Shown: positions 1-6,452, counted from the first letter of the stretch. The stretch: 6,452 nucleotides of DNA from an uncultured Clostridium sp. (GCA_934746015.1 CAKVEW010000070.1:1-6452), one strand, 5' to 3'. The notes: generated by a model from the sequence alone, not told the origin. Numbers and translations: made by a program.

Positions 1-74
1 GGGTATAGCTCAATTGGTAGAGTAGCGGTCTCCAAAACCGTTGGTTGTGGGTTCGATTCCTACTGCCCCTGCCA
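1..74 (+). tRNA. tRNA-Trp (anticodon CCA), missing two 5' bases
   Basis: The cloverleaf can be folded by hand. The acceptor 5' strand GGGTA (1-5) pairs with 64-68; the two bases needed to pair with 69-70 (expected AG) lie before the window. The D stem is 8-11/20-23. The anticodon stem is 25-29/37-41 around the loop CTCCAAA, which places anticodon CCA at 32-34 and identifies tryptophan. The variable loop is 42-46, and the T stem 47-51/59-63 closes loop TTCGATT. The discriminator is G71 and CCA is encoded at 72-74. The full gene would be 76 nt. It is followed directly by a terminator, so it ends its transcription unit; whether other tRNAs lie upstream cannot be seen. In many Firmicutes a tRNA-Trp gene sits next to secE-nusG, which is not the case on this side. 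Confidence 0.96.
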
Positions 75-80
75 AAATAT

Positions 81-114
81 AAAGACTAAAAATTACATTT
101 TTAGTCTTTTTTTT
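81..114 (+). terminator. Intrinsic terminator after tRNA-Trp
   Basis: A perfect 12-bp inverted repeat (81-92 with 98-109, AAAGACTAAAAA / TTTTTAGTCTTT) closes a 5-nt loop (TTACA) and runs into an uninterrupted T tract at 107-114. It begins seven bases after the tRNA CCA end. This is a textbook factor-independent terminator that separates the tRNA unit from the kinase gene. The A-rich start of the stem could give some reverse-strand termination, but no opposing gene is seen. Confidence 0.92.
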
Positions 115-115
115 A

Positions 116-149
116 TATATATTTAACATGGTAAAGTATATAATATAAA
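116..149 (+). promoter_or_regulatory. Possible promoter for the sensor kinase gene
   Basis: The kinase needs its own promoter because a strong terminator lies upstream, and only about 75 bp are available. A perfect -10 hexamer TATAAT is at 139-144, but the hexamer 17 bp upstream (116-121, TATATA) is a poor -35. The alternative is TTAACA (123-128) with TATAAA (144-149), a short 15-bp spacer. The stretch is so AT-rich that chance matches are expected, so the region is likely right but the exact boxes are uncertain. Confidence 0.35.
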
Positions 150-190
150 GTATAAAATGGATTATTATTACGTGGTGGGGAATCATTTAT

Positions 191-3100
191 ATGAGATATA
201 AAATAAAAAAAATAATAACTTTTTCAATAATAACTAGTCTTATTCTTAATATTATATGTTTTAAAGCTAGTGCAGTAAATAATGATAAAAAAAATATTGT
301 TTTTAAAAGAATAACTGTAGAAGATGGATTATCTCAAACTACAGTTCAATACTTATTTCAAGATAGCAAAGGTTATATGTGGATAGGAACATCAGATGGC
401 TTAAATAGGTATAATGGTCATGAATTTGAGATATATAGATATAGAGATGGATACGATAAGAGTATAAGTGGTAATTATATTTCATCTATAAATGAAGATG
501 AATATGGTGATATTTGGGTTGGAACATCAAGAGGATTGAATAAAATAAATACTGAGACAAATAAGATAAAAACTTATTTTGCTGGTAGTGATGGTTGTAA
601 CTTATCTGATAATAATATAACTGAAGTATTAATTGATTCAAATAAGAATATATATGTAGCAACAACTAACGGGTTGAATTTATATGATAGGAAAAATGAT
701 AACTTTATAAGATTATATGAAGATGAAGACAGAACTAATAAATTAACTAGTCAATTTATATACTCAATAGATGAAGATACAGATGGAGATTTATGGATAG
801 GGACTAAAGAAGGACTAAATAAAGTTAATAGGGAAACTGGTGAAATTACTAATTATTATGCAGATGGATTAAGTAATTCAATTTCGGATAACTTTATATA
901 TGATTTATATGCTGATGATAATAATAATTTATGGATAGGTACATATAACGGTGGACTAAACAAATTAAATATAGAAACAAACACTATAGAATATTATTAT
1001 AATAATCCTAATAATGAAAATTCTATTGCTAGTAACTCTATTAGATATATATATAAGGATAAGAATAAAACAATTTGGATAGCAACTACTAAAGGACTTA
1101 GTAGATTAGAAAAAAATGATAATAAGTTCATAAATTATAGATCAAGAATATATGATCCTCAAAGCTTAGTTAGTGATGAAGTGTTGTATTTAACAGAAGA
1201 TAATTCAGGATCAATATGGGTAGGAACTTATGATGGAATAAGTATTTTTAATAATCAGAATTCCTTTATAAATTATAAAAAAGATTATCTAGATAGCAAT
1301 TCATTAAGTGATAATATGATAGCAGGAATATATAAAGACAAAGATGGTCTTATTTGGGTTGGAACTGTTCAAAATGGTATAAATATTATAGATAAAAATA
1401 ATAATAAAATAACTAAATATAAAAGTTCAAGTGATGAGAATTCTATTAGTGATAATAATATAAGGGATATAACTGGTATTAATAATGAGATTTGGATAGC
1501 TACTGAAAATGGGCTAACAAAATATGATAAGGATACTAATAAGTTTACAAAGTTTTTTCATGAAGGTGAAAATTCTTTAATATCAAATGATGTTAGAAGT
1601 TTATTTATAGATAAAGATGGAGATTTATGGATAACGACTGAAAATGGTGTTTGTACTTTTGATAGAGAGAATAATTTCCAATCATATAATGAATTATTTT
1701 TAAATAATGAGATATATGATACTATGTTTTCGGGAATAGCTCAAGACAAAGATGGAGATATATGGATAGGAGCATCTTTAGAAGGTGGCTTAATTAGGAT
1801 AAATAAAAATACTAAAGAAATAAAAGTATATAAAAATGAAGTAGATAATAAAAAAAGTATAAGTTTTGATGCAGTAAAAAGCATAGCAGTAGATGAGAAT
1901 AATACTGTTTGGATTGGAACATCATATGGATTAAATAAATTCAATAGAGAAGATGAAAGTTTTACAAGATATAATGAGAATGATGGTTTATATAATAGTT
2001 TTATTTATGGAATTTTAGTTGATGATGAAGGAAGCCTATGGATAAGCACCAATTATGGTATAACTAAATTTAATGTAAAAAATAATAAATTTATTAATTA
2101 TGATTTAGCAGATGGATTACAAGGAAATGAATTCAATGGATTTTCCTATCATAAAGCTTATGATGGAGAAATGTTTTTTGGAGGAATTAACGGACTTACT
2201 TCATTTTATCCAAAAGAATTAATAGAAAAAGACTTCATACCTAATGTAGTTATAGGAAGTGCATATACAAATCAAGATGAACTTTTAGATTTAAATGAAA
2301 TACATTTAAAATATAAAAGTAATAATATACATTTTAATTTCTTTTTACCTGATTATAGAAATGTAAAAAAAATTCAATATGCTTATAAATTAGAAGGTTT
2401 AGAAAATGAATGGATATTAGCTGATAACAGAAATTATGCTAGTTATACTAACTTAGAAGGTGGTAAATATACCTTTAAGGTTAGTGCAAGAAATTCTACT
2501 GGGGATTGGAGTAATCCAACCAGTATAAGTTTTACAGTAGGAATAAAGCCATGGAAAAGTCCCTTTGCATATATGAGTTATTTATTGTTACTATTTATAA
2601 TAATATATGTTATTTGGAATAGGGTTAAGATATTAGATAGTTTAGTTGAGCAAAGAACTAATGAGTTAAATAAGAAGTTTAAAGAAAATGAAGAGCTTTA
2701 TAATAAATTAATTCAAAATGAGAAATATAAAAATAATTATTTTATTAATTTATCTCATGAACTTAGAACTCCACTAAATGTTATAATTTCTGTGGAACAA
2801 CTTATAACAAAATTAAATGATGATAAAAAAATTATTTCAAGGGACAAGTTATATTATTATATGGATTCAATAAGAAGAAATTCAAATAGACTTTTAAAAT
2901 TAATTAATAATATAATAGATACATCTAAAATAGAGTCGGGTTCATATAAGTTAGAGTTTAAAAATCATGATATAGTTTACTTAGTAGAAGAAGCAGTTTT
3001 GTCTATGAAGAATTATGTTGAATCAAAAGGAATTGAATTAATTATAGATCCTGAAATAGAAGAAAAGATTATAGAATGTGATGAATCAGAAATAGAGAAA

Positions 3101-3421
3101 TGCATAGTAAATTTAGTGGGAAATGCTGTTAAATTTACTGAAAGCGGAGGAAAGATAGAAGTTAAAATTAAGGACCTTGGAAATTCAGTAGAAATATCCG
3201 TGAAGGATACAGGAGTTGGCATAGATAAAGGTTACCATAAGGCCATATTCGATAGGTTTGGACAAGCTTATAATAATGTATCTGAAGAATTTGGAGGAAG
3301 TGGATTAGGATTAACACTCACTAAGCAATTAGTTCTATTACACAAAGGTGAAATATTTGTGAAAAGTGAAGTTAACAAAGGTAGTGAGTTTATAATTATT
3401 TTACCAGTAAAGCAAAGATAA
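191..3421 (+). CDS. Membrane sensor histidine kinase with 14-blade (double) beta-propeller sensor
   Basis: The 1076-aa protein is a transmembrane sensor kinase. A signal peptide or signal anchor covers about 1-28 (basic start, hydrophobic 9-22, ASA at 26-28). Fourteen blades of the two-component regulator propeller (Reg_prop) type fill about 45-675. They repeat every 43-49 residues with a W-[IV]-[GAS]-T...G-[LI] core; the core tryptophans are W64, W109, W202, W248, W296, W343, W389, W435, W480, W525, W574 and W617, with Tyr155 and Phe662 in blades 3 and 14. Fourteen blades fit two seven-bladed propellers. A Y_Y_Y domain (about 705-785), a transmembrane helix (about 792-809) and a helical linker follow. 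HisKA carries the phospho-acceptor His856 in SHELRTPL, and HATPase_c has N974/N978, DTGVGID (1006-1012), an IFDRFGQ box and GGSGLGL (1035-1041), so kinase activity looks intact. The sensor should lie outside the cell; related propeller sensors in Bacteroides hybrid regulators bind carbohydrates, but the ligand here is unknown. There is no receiver or HTH domain. The start is supported by GGTGGGG at 174-180, 10 nt upstream of the ATG. Confidence 0.93.
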   Translation: MRYKIKKIITFSIITSLILNIICFKASAVNNDKKNIVFKRITVEDGLSQTTVQYLFQDSKGYMWIGTSDGLNRYNGHEFEIYRYRDGYDKSISGNYISSINEDEYGDIWVGTSRGLNKINTETNKIKTYFAGSDGCNLSDNNITEVLIDSNKNIYVATTNGLNLYDRKNDNFIRLYEDEDRTNKLTSQFIYSIDEDTDGDLWIGTKEGLNKVNRETGEITNYYADGLSNSISDNFIYDLYADDNNNLWIGTYNGGLNKLNIETNTIEYYYNNPNNENSIASNSIRYIYKDKNKTIWIATTKGLSRLEKNDNKFINYRSRIYDPQSLVSDEVLYLTEDNSGSIWVGTYDGISIFNNQNSFINYKKDYLDSNSLSDNMIAGIYKDKDGLIWVGTVQNGINIIDKNNNKITKYKSSSDENSISDNNIRDITGINNEIWIATENGLTKYDKDTNKFTKFFHEGENSLISNDVRSLFIDKDGDLWITTENGVCTFDRENNFQSYNELFLNNEIYDTMFSGIAQDKDGDIWIGASLEGGLIRINKNTKEIKVYKNEVDNKKSISFDAVKSIAVDENNTVWIGTSYGLNKFNREDESFTRYNENDGLYNSFIYGILVDDEGSLWISTNYGITKFNVKNNKFINYDLADGLQGNEFNGFSYHKAYDGEMFFGGINGLTSFYPKELIEKDFIPNVVIGSAYTNQDELLDLNEIHLKYKSNNIHFNFFLPDYRNVKKIQYAYKLEGLENEWILADNRNYASYTNLEGGKYTFKVSARNSTGDWSNPTSISFTVGIKPWKSPFAYMSYLLLLFIIIYVIWNRVKILDSLVEQRTNELNKKFKENEELYNKLIQNEKYKNNYFINLSHELRTPLNVIISVEQLITKLNDDKKIISRDKLYYYMDSIRRNSNRLLKLINNIIDTSKIESGSYKLEFKNHDIVYLVEEAVLSMKNYVESKGIELIIDPEIEEKIIECDESEIEKCIVNLVGNAVKFTESGGKIEVKIKDLGNSVEISVKDTGVGIDKGYHKAIFDRFGQAYNNVSEEFGGSGLGLTLTKQLVLLHKGEIFVKSEVNKGSEFIIILPVKQR

Positions 3422-3431
3422 GTTATAAATA

Positions 3432-3460
3432 TTGACAGTAGTAATTTACAGTGATAAGAT
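3432..3460 (+). promoter_or_regulatory. Promoter of the antiterminator-ptsG operon
   Basis: A perfect -35 TTGACA (3432-3437) is separated by exactly 17 bp from TAAGAT (3455-3460, 4 of 6 matches to TATAAT). A TG at 3452-3453 in the extended -10 position compensates for the weaker hexamer. Transcription would start near 3467, giving a leader of about 105 nt that contains the RAT and terminator. It begins 10 bp after the kinase stop codon. No convincing catabolite-responsive element was seen around it. Confidence 0.8.
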
Positions 3461-3477
3461 ATGTTTATTAAGTATGT

Positions 3478-3505
3478 GGATTGTTACTGTAATACAGGCA
3501 ATACC
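3478..3505 (+). promoter_or_regulatory. Ribonucleic antiterminator (RAT), LicT type
   Basis: The 28-nt element starts with GGATTGTTACTG (3478-3489) and ends with CAGGCAATACC (3495-3505), the conserved halves of RNA targets of BglG/LicT/SacY antiterminators. The predicted fold has a lower stem with G3478-C3505, G3479-C3504, T3481-A3501, T3482-A3500 and G3483-C3499, an internal loop, and an upper stem CTG(T)/(A)CAG (3487-3490 with 3494-3497). Compared with the known licS RAT the apical part is one base shorter, and the usual AAAACC end reads AATACC. Bound antiterminator protein would hold this fold and so prevent the terminator, which uses 3500-3505. The RAT match is seen in sequence; binding by the protein encoded next door is inferred from family knowledge. 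Confidence 0.92.
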
Positions 3506-3550
3506 TAAATTGGGGCGTATTAGTATACTCTAATTTAGGTATTTTATTTT
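3500..3550 (+). terminator. RAT-controlled leader terminator
   Basis: A perfect 12-bp arm pair, 3500-3511 with 3532-3543 (core ATACCTAAATT / AATTTAGGTAT), is extended inward by G-rich pairing (3512-3514 with 3529-3531) and a small GTAT/ATAC helix (3517-3520 with 3525-3528). The T-rich tail is 3542-3550. Its left arm shares 3500-3505 with the RAT, so the two folds exclude each other, the usual logic of antitermination. With no active antiterminator, transcription should stop here, before the antiterminator gene and ptsG. It is also the first terminator met by transcripts coming from the kinase gene. Confidence 0.92.
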
Positions 3551-3572
3551 CCAAAGGTAAGGAGAATGTAAA

Positions 3573-4418
3573 ATGATTGTTGAAAAAATATTGAACAATA
3601 ATGTAGTTGTATCAATAGATCCTAATACTAAGAAAGAAGTCATTATTATGGGTTCTGGAATTGCCTTTAAAAGAAAGGTTGGGCAAGAAATCGAAGAAGA
3701 TAAAATAGAAAAAATATTTGTTGTAGATGATAAGAGAATGGGAAATAAATTAAAGAAACTAATTAATGAGATTCCAGATGGAATATTTGAGCTAGCTCAT
3801 GAGATAATTTCCTATTCATCTAAAAAGCTAAATAGAAAACTAGATAAACAAATATATATATCTTTAGCTGACCACATTGCCTTTGCTATAAAAAGATATA
3901 AAAATAATATTCAAATTAAAAATGACTTATTAGATGAAATAAGAAGGATTCATAAAGAAGAATTTTCAGTAGCATTATGGGCAGTAGACTATATTAATAA
4001 GAAATTAAATATTAATTTACCAGAAGATGAAGCAGCTTTTATTGCTCTTCACTTAGTAAATGCAAGCTATCAAGAAACTTCCAAAGAATCTGTAGTTGCA
4101 ACTAATATAATTAAAGGCATTTTAAATATTATAAGATATTATTATTCTGTAGAATTTAATGAAAATGATTTAAATTATGATAGATTATTAACACATTTAA
4201 AATATTTTGCAAAGAGAGTAGTGACTAATAATCAAAATAAAGATAATAATAGTGAATTTTTAGATATAGCTAGAAGAAGTTATCCAGAAGCCTATGATTG
4301 TGCTCAAAAGGTTAAAACATATATTGAAGGTAACTATGATTATAATGTAAATGAAGATGAAATAGTTTACTTAACTATGCATATACATAGAGTTATTTCT
4401 GTATTAAGGAGCAATTAA
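3573..4418 (+). CDS. BglG/LicT-family transcription antiterminator (CAT RNA-binding domain, two PRDs)
   Basis: The 281-aa cytoplasmic protein has the normal length for this family. The N-terminal CAT RNA-binding domain (about 1-55) contains the typical KILNNNVV and GSGIAFKRK segments. PRD1 (about 70-168) has His101 and His160; PRD2 (about 175-281) has His208 and His270. The spacings between the four histidines (59, 48, 62) equal those recalled for B. subtilis LicT (H100, H159, H207, H269), and the sequence reads closer to LicT than to GlcT. In this family, EII-mediated phosphorylation of PRD1 inhibits and, in LicT, HPr phosphorylation of PRD2 activates the dimer, which binds the RAT and blocks termination. 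A RAT/terminator lies 23 nt before its start codon, implying autoregulation, and a glucose-type permease follows, so it probably regulates ptsG. Ribosome binding site AAGGAG (3559-3564) sits 8 nt from the ATG. The family is certain; the name (licT or glcT) is left open because sequence and context point to different names. Confidence 0.95.
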   Translation: MIVEKILNNNVVVSIDPNTKKEVIIMGSGIAFKRKVGQEIEEDKIEKIFVVDDKRMGNKLKKLINEIPDGIFELAHEIISYSSKKLNRKLDKQIYISLADHIAFAIKRYKNNIQIKNDLLDEIRRIHKEEFSVALWAVDYINKKLNINLPEDEAAFIALHLVNASYQETSKESVVATNIIKGILNIIRYYYSVEFNENDLNYDRLLTHLKYFAKRVVTNNQNKDNNSEFLDIARRSYPEAYDCAQKVKTYIEGNYDYNVNEDEIVYLTMHIHRVISVLRSN

Positions 4419-4444
4419 TTATTATTTATATCTATTGTTTGTTT

Positions 4445-4480
4445 GGACTTAAGTATTGTTTAACTTAAGTCCTTATTTGA
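4445..4480 (+). terminator. Intercistronic hairpin, possible weak terminator or processing element
   Basis: A perfect 10-bp inverted repeat (GGACTTAAGT 4445-4454, ACTTAAGTCC 4463-4472) closes an 8-nt loop and is followed by TTATTTGAATTTATTTAT, which is T-rich but interrupted by A and G. It lies between the antiterminator stop and the ptsG ribosome binding site. No RAT overlaps its left arm, and no good promoter was found between it and ptsG. It may therefore be a leaky terminator that lowers ptsG relative to the antiterminator, or an RNA stability or processing element. The hairpin is certain; the function is not. Confidence 0.5.
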
Positions 4481-4512
4481 ATTTATTTATGTATTTACAT
4501 ATGGGAGGGAAA

Positions 4513-6452
4513 ATGGATATTGGTATATTATTCAAAAAATCATTTGGAGTTTTGCAGAGGGTAGGAAAATCTTTGACTTTACCCATTGCATTATTACCAG
4601 TAGCTGGACTTTTAATGGGAATTGGAACTTTATTTGAAAATCAAGATTTTTTAAATACTTTTCCTATTTTAGCAGGAGATAAGTTTCAAGTAATAGCAAA
4701 TATAATGTCATCATCAGGTAATATTATTTTCACTAATTTGCCATTGATATTTGCTGTAGGAGTGGCAATTGGAATGACTTCAGGAGATGGAGTTGCATCA
4801 TTAGCTGCAATAGTAGGGTTCTTAATAATGAATGTAACATCTGGGATAATTGCTGGAGTTGATATAAATCAAGTATCAACTAATCCAATGTACACAACTG
4901 TCCTTGGAATACCTACTTTACCTACAGGGGTTTTTGGTGGAATAATTATGGGGCTTATTTCAGCAGTAATATACGAGAAATTTTACGATATAAAATTACC
5001 AGAATTTTTAGGCTTCTTTTCTGGTAGGAGATTTGTGCCAATAGTTGCAGCAATAGCAGGAGTTATATTAGGTGCTATTATGGCAGTTATTTGGCCACCT
5101 ATTCAAAATCTTCTATTAGAGTTTTCTAGAAGTATGTTAAGTGCAAATGAAACACTTTCTGCATTTATCTTTGGACTTATTGAGAGAGCATTAATTCCAT
5201 TTGGATTACATCATATTTGGTACACACCTTTTTGGTATCAATTTGGAGAATATATTAATTCAGCAGGTCAGTTGGTGGTAGGAGATCAATCTATATTTTT
5301 TGCTCAGCTTAAAGATGGAGTAGAATTTACTGCTGGAACTTTTATGACAGGGAAATATCCCTTTATGATGTTTGGACTTCCAGCAGCAACACTTGCTATG
5401 TACCATGAGGCAGATAAGGGAAAAAGAAAGTTGGTTGCTGGAATATTATTTTCGGGAGCATTAACATCTTTTTTAACTGGAATTACTGAGCCTATTGAGT
5501 TTATGTTCCTTTTTGTTGCACCAGTTCTTTTTGCTATTCATTGTGTATTTGCAGGACTATCATTTATGATAATGCAAATATTAAATGTTAAAATAGGTTT
5601 AACTTTTTCAGGTGGGCTTATAGACTTTATTTTATTTGGAGTTATTCCAAATAGAACTAATTGGTTATGGGTTATAATAGTAGGGTGTATATTTGCTATA
5701 ATATATTACTTTGGATTTAGATATATAATAAGAAAATTAGATTTAAAAACCCCAGGAAGAGAAGAGGATGATAATTATATAAGTACGGATATTTCAAATG
5801 AGAATCTTCCTTATGAAATTCTTGATGCCTTTGGAGGAGCTAAAAATATTAGATATTTAGATTCATGTATAACTAGATTAAGAGTAACAGTTAATAAATT
5901 ATCATTAGTAAAAAGAGATAAACTAAAATTTTTAGGAGCAGCTGATTTAATGATAATAGGAAATAATATTCAAGCTATATTTGGTCCTCAGTCTGATATT
6001 ATTAAAGAACAGATAAAGGATATTATGGATGGAAAAGAGATAGTAGTAAAGAAAAAAAAGAAAGTACAAGAAATAGAAAGTGGTAAGGATACAGGAAATA
6101 AAATACAGGTTCCTCTTTCAGGTAAGATTATAAGGCTTGAAGAAGTTCCAGACGAAATATTTTCAATGAAATTAATAGGAGATGGCTTTGCCATTAATCC
6201 TAGTGATAATATTTTAAGATCACCAGCAAAAGGGATGATTATTGCATTAGCTAAAGAGAAGCATTCTATTACAATTAGAACTTTAGATGGCTATGATATA
6301 TTAATGCATATAGGAATAGATAGTTTAAAATTAAGAGGAGAAGGATTTAAATCTTTTGTAGAAGAGGGTGATATAGTAAATCCAGAGGATAGACTAGTTG
6401 AATTTTCATTAGAACTTCTGAAAGAAAAAGCTAAGTCCCCTATAACTCCAAT
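4513..6452 (+). CDS. ptsG: PTS glucose-type permease, IICBA (PtsG), 3' end beyond the window
   Basis: This permease imports and phosphorylates a sugar, most likely glucose, at the membrane, taking phosphate from HPr through its own EIIA and EIIB domains. The frame is open for 646 codons without a stop. EIIC (about 10-416) is a multi-helix domain with the HHIWYTPFWYQFG segment around His233-His234, the conserved stretch TAGTFMTGKYPFMMFGLPAA, GITEPIEF (323-330) and a closing KTPGRE. EIIB (about 430-507) has phospho-Cys452 in DSCITRLR and ends with NNIQAIFGP. A lysine-rich linker (about 508-530, five Lys at 513-517) leads to EIIA (from about 531) with His584 and active His599 in MHIGID, 15 residues apart as in E. 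coli EIIA-Glc (H75, H90). Similarity to B. subtilis PtsG (699 aa) spans all domains, so only the tail of EIIA is probably missing. The related NagE (N-acetylglucosamine) has the same architecture, but the EIIC and EIIB wording favours PtsG. Start: GGGAGG (4503-4508) upstream of the ATG. Expression probably depends on read-through from the antiterminator gene. Confidence 0.93.
   Translation, partial: MDIGILFKKSFGVLQRVGKSLTLPIALLPVAGLLMGIGTLFENQDFLNTFPILAGDKFQVIANIMSSSGNIIFTNLPLIFAVGVAIGMTSGDGVASLAAIVGFLIMNVTSGIIAGVDINQVSTNPMYTTVLGIPTLPTGVFGGIIMGLISAVIYEKFYDIKLPEFLGFFSGRRFVPIVAAIAGVILGAIMAVIWPPIQNLLLEFSRSMLSANETLSAFIFGLIERALIPFGLHHIWYTPFWYQFGEYINSAGQLVVGDQSIFFAQLKDGVEFTAGTFMTGKYPFMMFGLPAATLAMYHEADKGKRKLVAGILFSGALTSFLTGITEPIEFMFLFVAPVLFAIHCVFAGLSFMIMQILNVKIGLTFSGGLIDFILFGVIPNRTNWLWVIIVGCIFAIIYYFGFRYIIRKLDLKTPGREEDDNYISTDISNENLPYEILDAFGGAKNIRYLDSCITRLRVTVNKLSLVKRDKLKFLGAADLMIIGNNIQAIFGPQSDIIKEQIKDIMDGKEIVVKKKKKVQEIESGKDTGNKIQVPLSGKIIRLEEVPDEIFSMKLIGDGFAINPSDNILRSPAKGMIIALAKEKHSITIRTLDGYDILMHIGIDSLKLRGEGFKSFVEEGDIVNPEDRLVEFSLELLKEKAKSPITP

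Noticed and set aside
1..74. tRNA-Trp 3' end as an attachment site for an integrated element carrying the kinase
   Set aside because: No direct repeat of the tRNA 3' end was seen elsewhere in the window, no integrase is present, and codon style is uniform across the genes.
248..262. Possible lipoprotein signal at Cys23 of the kinase
   Set aside because: The residues before the cysteine are Asn-Ile-Ile, and a lipobox needs Gly, Ala or Ser just before Cys. The ASA at 26-28 fits ordinary signal peptidase, or the segment stays as an anchor.
1741..1944. Minus-strand open frame of 67 codons inside the kinase gene
   Set aside because: It is antisense to conserved propeller blades, has no recognisable domain or ribosome binding site evidence, and is explained as a shadow of the coding frame.
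320..2200. DNA-level tandem repeats in the propeller region
   Set aside because: The blades repeat as protein motifs but have diverged in nucleotide sequence; no near-identical tandem units that would suggest recent expansion were seen.
3013..3222. Minus-strand open frame of 69 codons inside the kinase gene
   Set aside because: It lies opposite the conserved HATPase_c motifs, so the plus-strand frame is the real one.
4419..4512. A second RAT in front of ptsG, as in B. subtilis
   Set aside because: No GGATTGTTACTG-like or CAGGCAA-like halves are present, and the hairpin left arm is not overlapped by an alternative conserved fold.
4435..4512. An independent ptsG promoter
   Set aside because: TTGTTT at 4435-4440 has no acceptable -10 at 16-18 bp, and other TA-rich hexamers lack a -35; these look like base-composition noise.
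5988..6194. Minus-strand open frame of 68 codons inside ptsG
   Set aside because: It is antisense to the EIIB-EIIA linker region; its Phe/Ser-rich sequence reflects the reverse of Lys/Glu-rich coding.

Overview
The window is strongly AT-rich DNA with A/T-ending codons, G-rich ribosome binding sites and T-tailed hairpin terminators. Gene content and style point to a low-GC Firmicute, most likely Clostridium in the strict sense; the species cannot be told from this sequence alone. Everything found lies on the + strand.

Layout: (1) The 3' 74 nt of a tRNA-Trp (CCA anticodon, encoded CCA tail), cut two bases from its 5' end by the window edge and followed by a strong intrinsic terminator. (2) A 1076-codon gene for a membrane sensor histidine kinase. 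It has a signal peptide, fourteen beta-propeller blades (two seven-bladed propellers), a Y_Y_Y domain, one transmembrane helix, and HisKA and HATPase_c domains. It has no receiver or DNA-binding domain, and no response regulator gene is in view. (3) A 151-bp control region with an extended -10 promoter, a LicT-type ribonucleic antiterminator (RAT) and a terminator that overlaps it. (4) A 281-codon BglG/LicT-family antiterminator with an RNA-binding domain and two PRDs, with all four regulatory histidines. (5) A 94-bp gap with a perfect 10-bp inverted repeat. (6) A glucose-type PTS permease of IICBA architecture (ptsG), 646 codons seen and running off the window, with its EIIB cysteine and EIIA histidines intact.

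How the parts work together: genes 4 and 6 look like a sugar-responsive PTS operon. The antiterminator, whose activity in this family is set by PTS-dependent phosphorylation of PRD histidines, would bind the RAT ahead of its own gene, block the terminator and let transcription reach ptsG. Unlike the Bacillus subtilis glcT-ptsG arrangement, where the RAT sits between the two genes, the only RAT visible here is upstream of the antiterminator, which implies autoregulation. The kinase ends just before this control region without a terminator of its own, so its read-through RNA would meet the same RAT/terminator switch. A functional link between the kinase and sugar uptake is plausible from position but not shown.

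The families are all known. What merits a second look is the arrangement: a LicT-type antiterminator and RAT serving a glucose-type permease, an orphan double-propeller kinase beside it, and possible extra RNA-level control.
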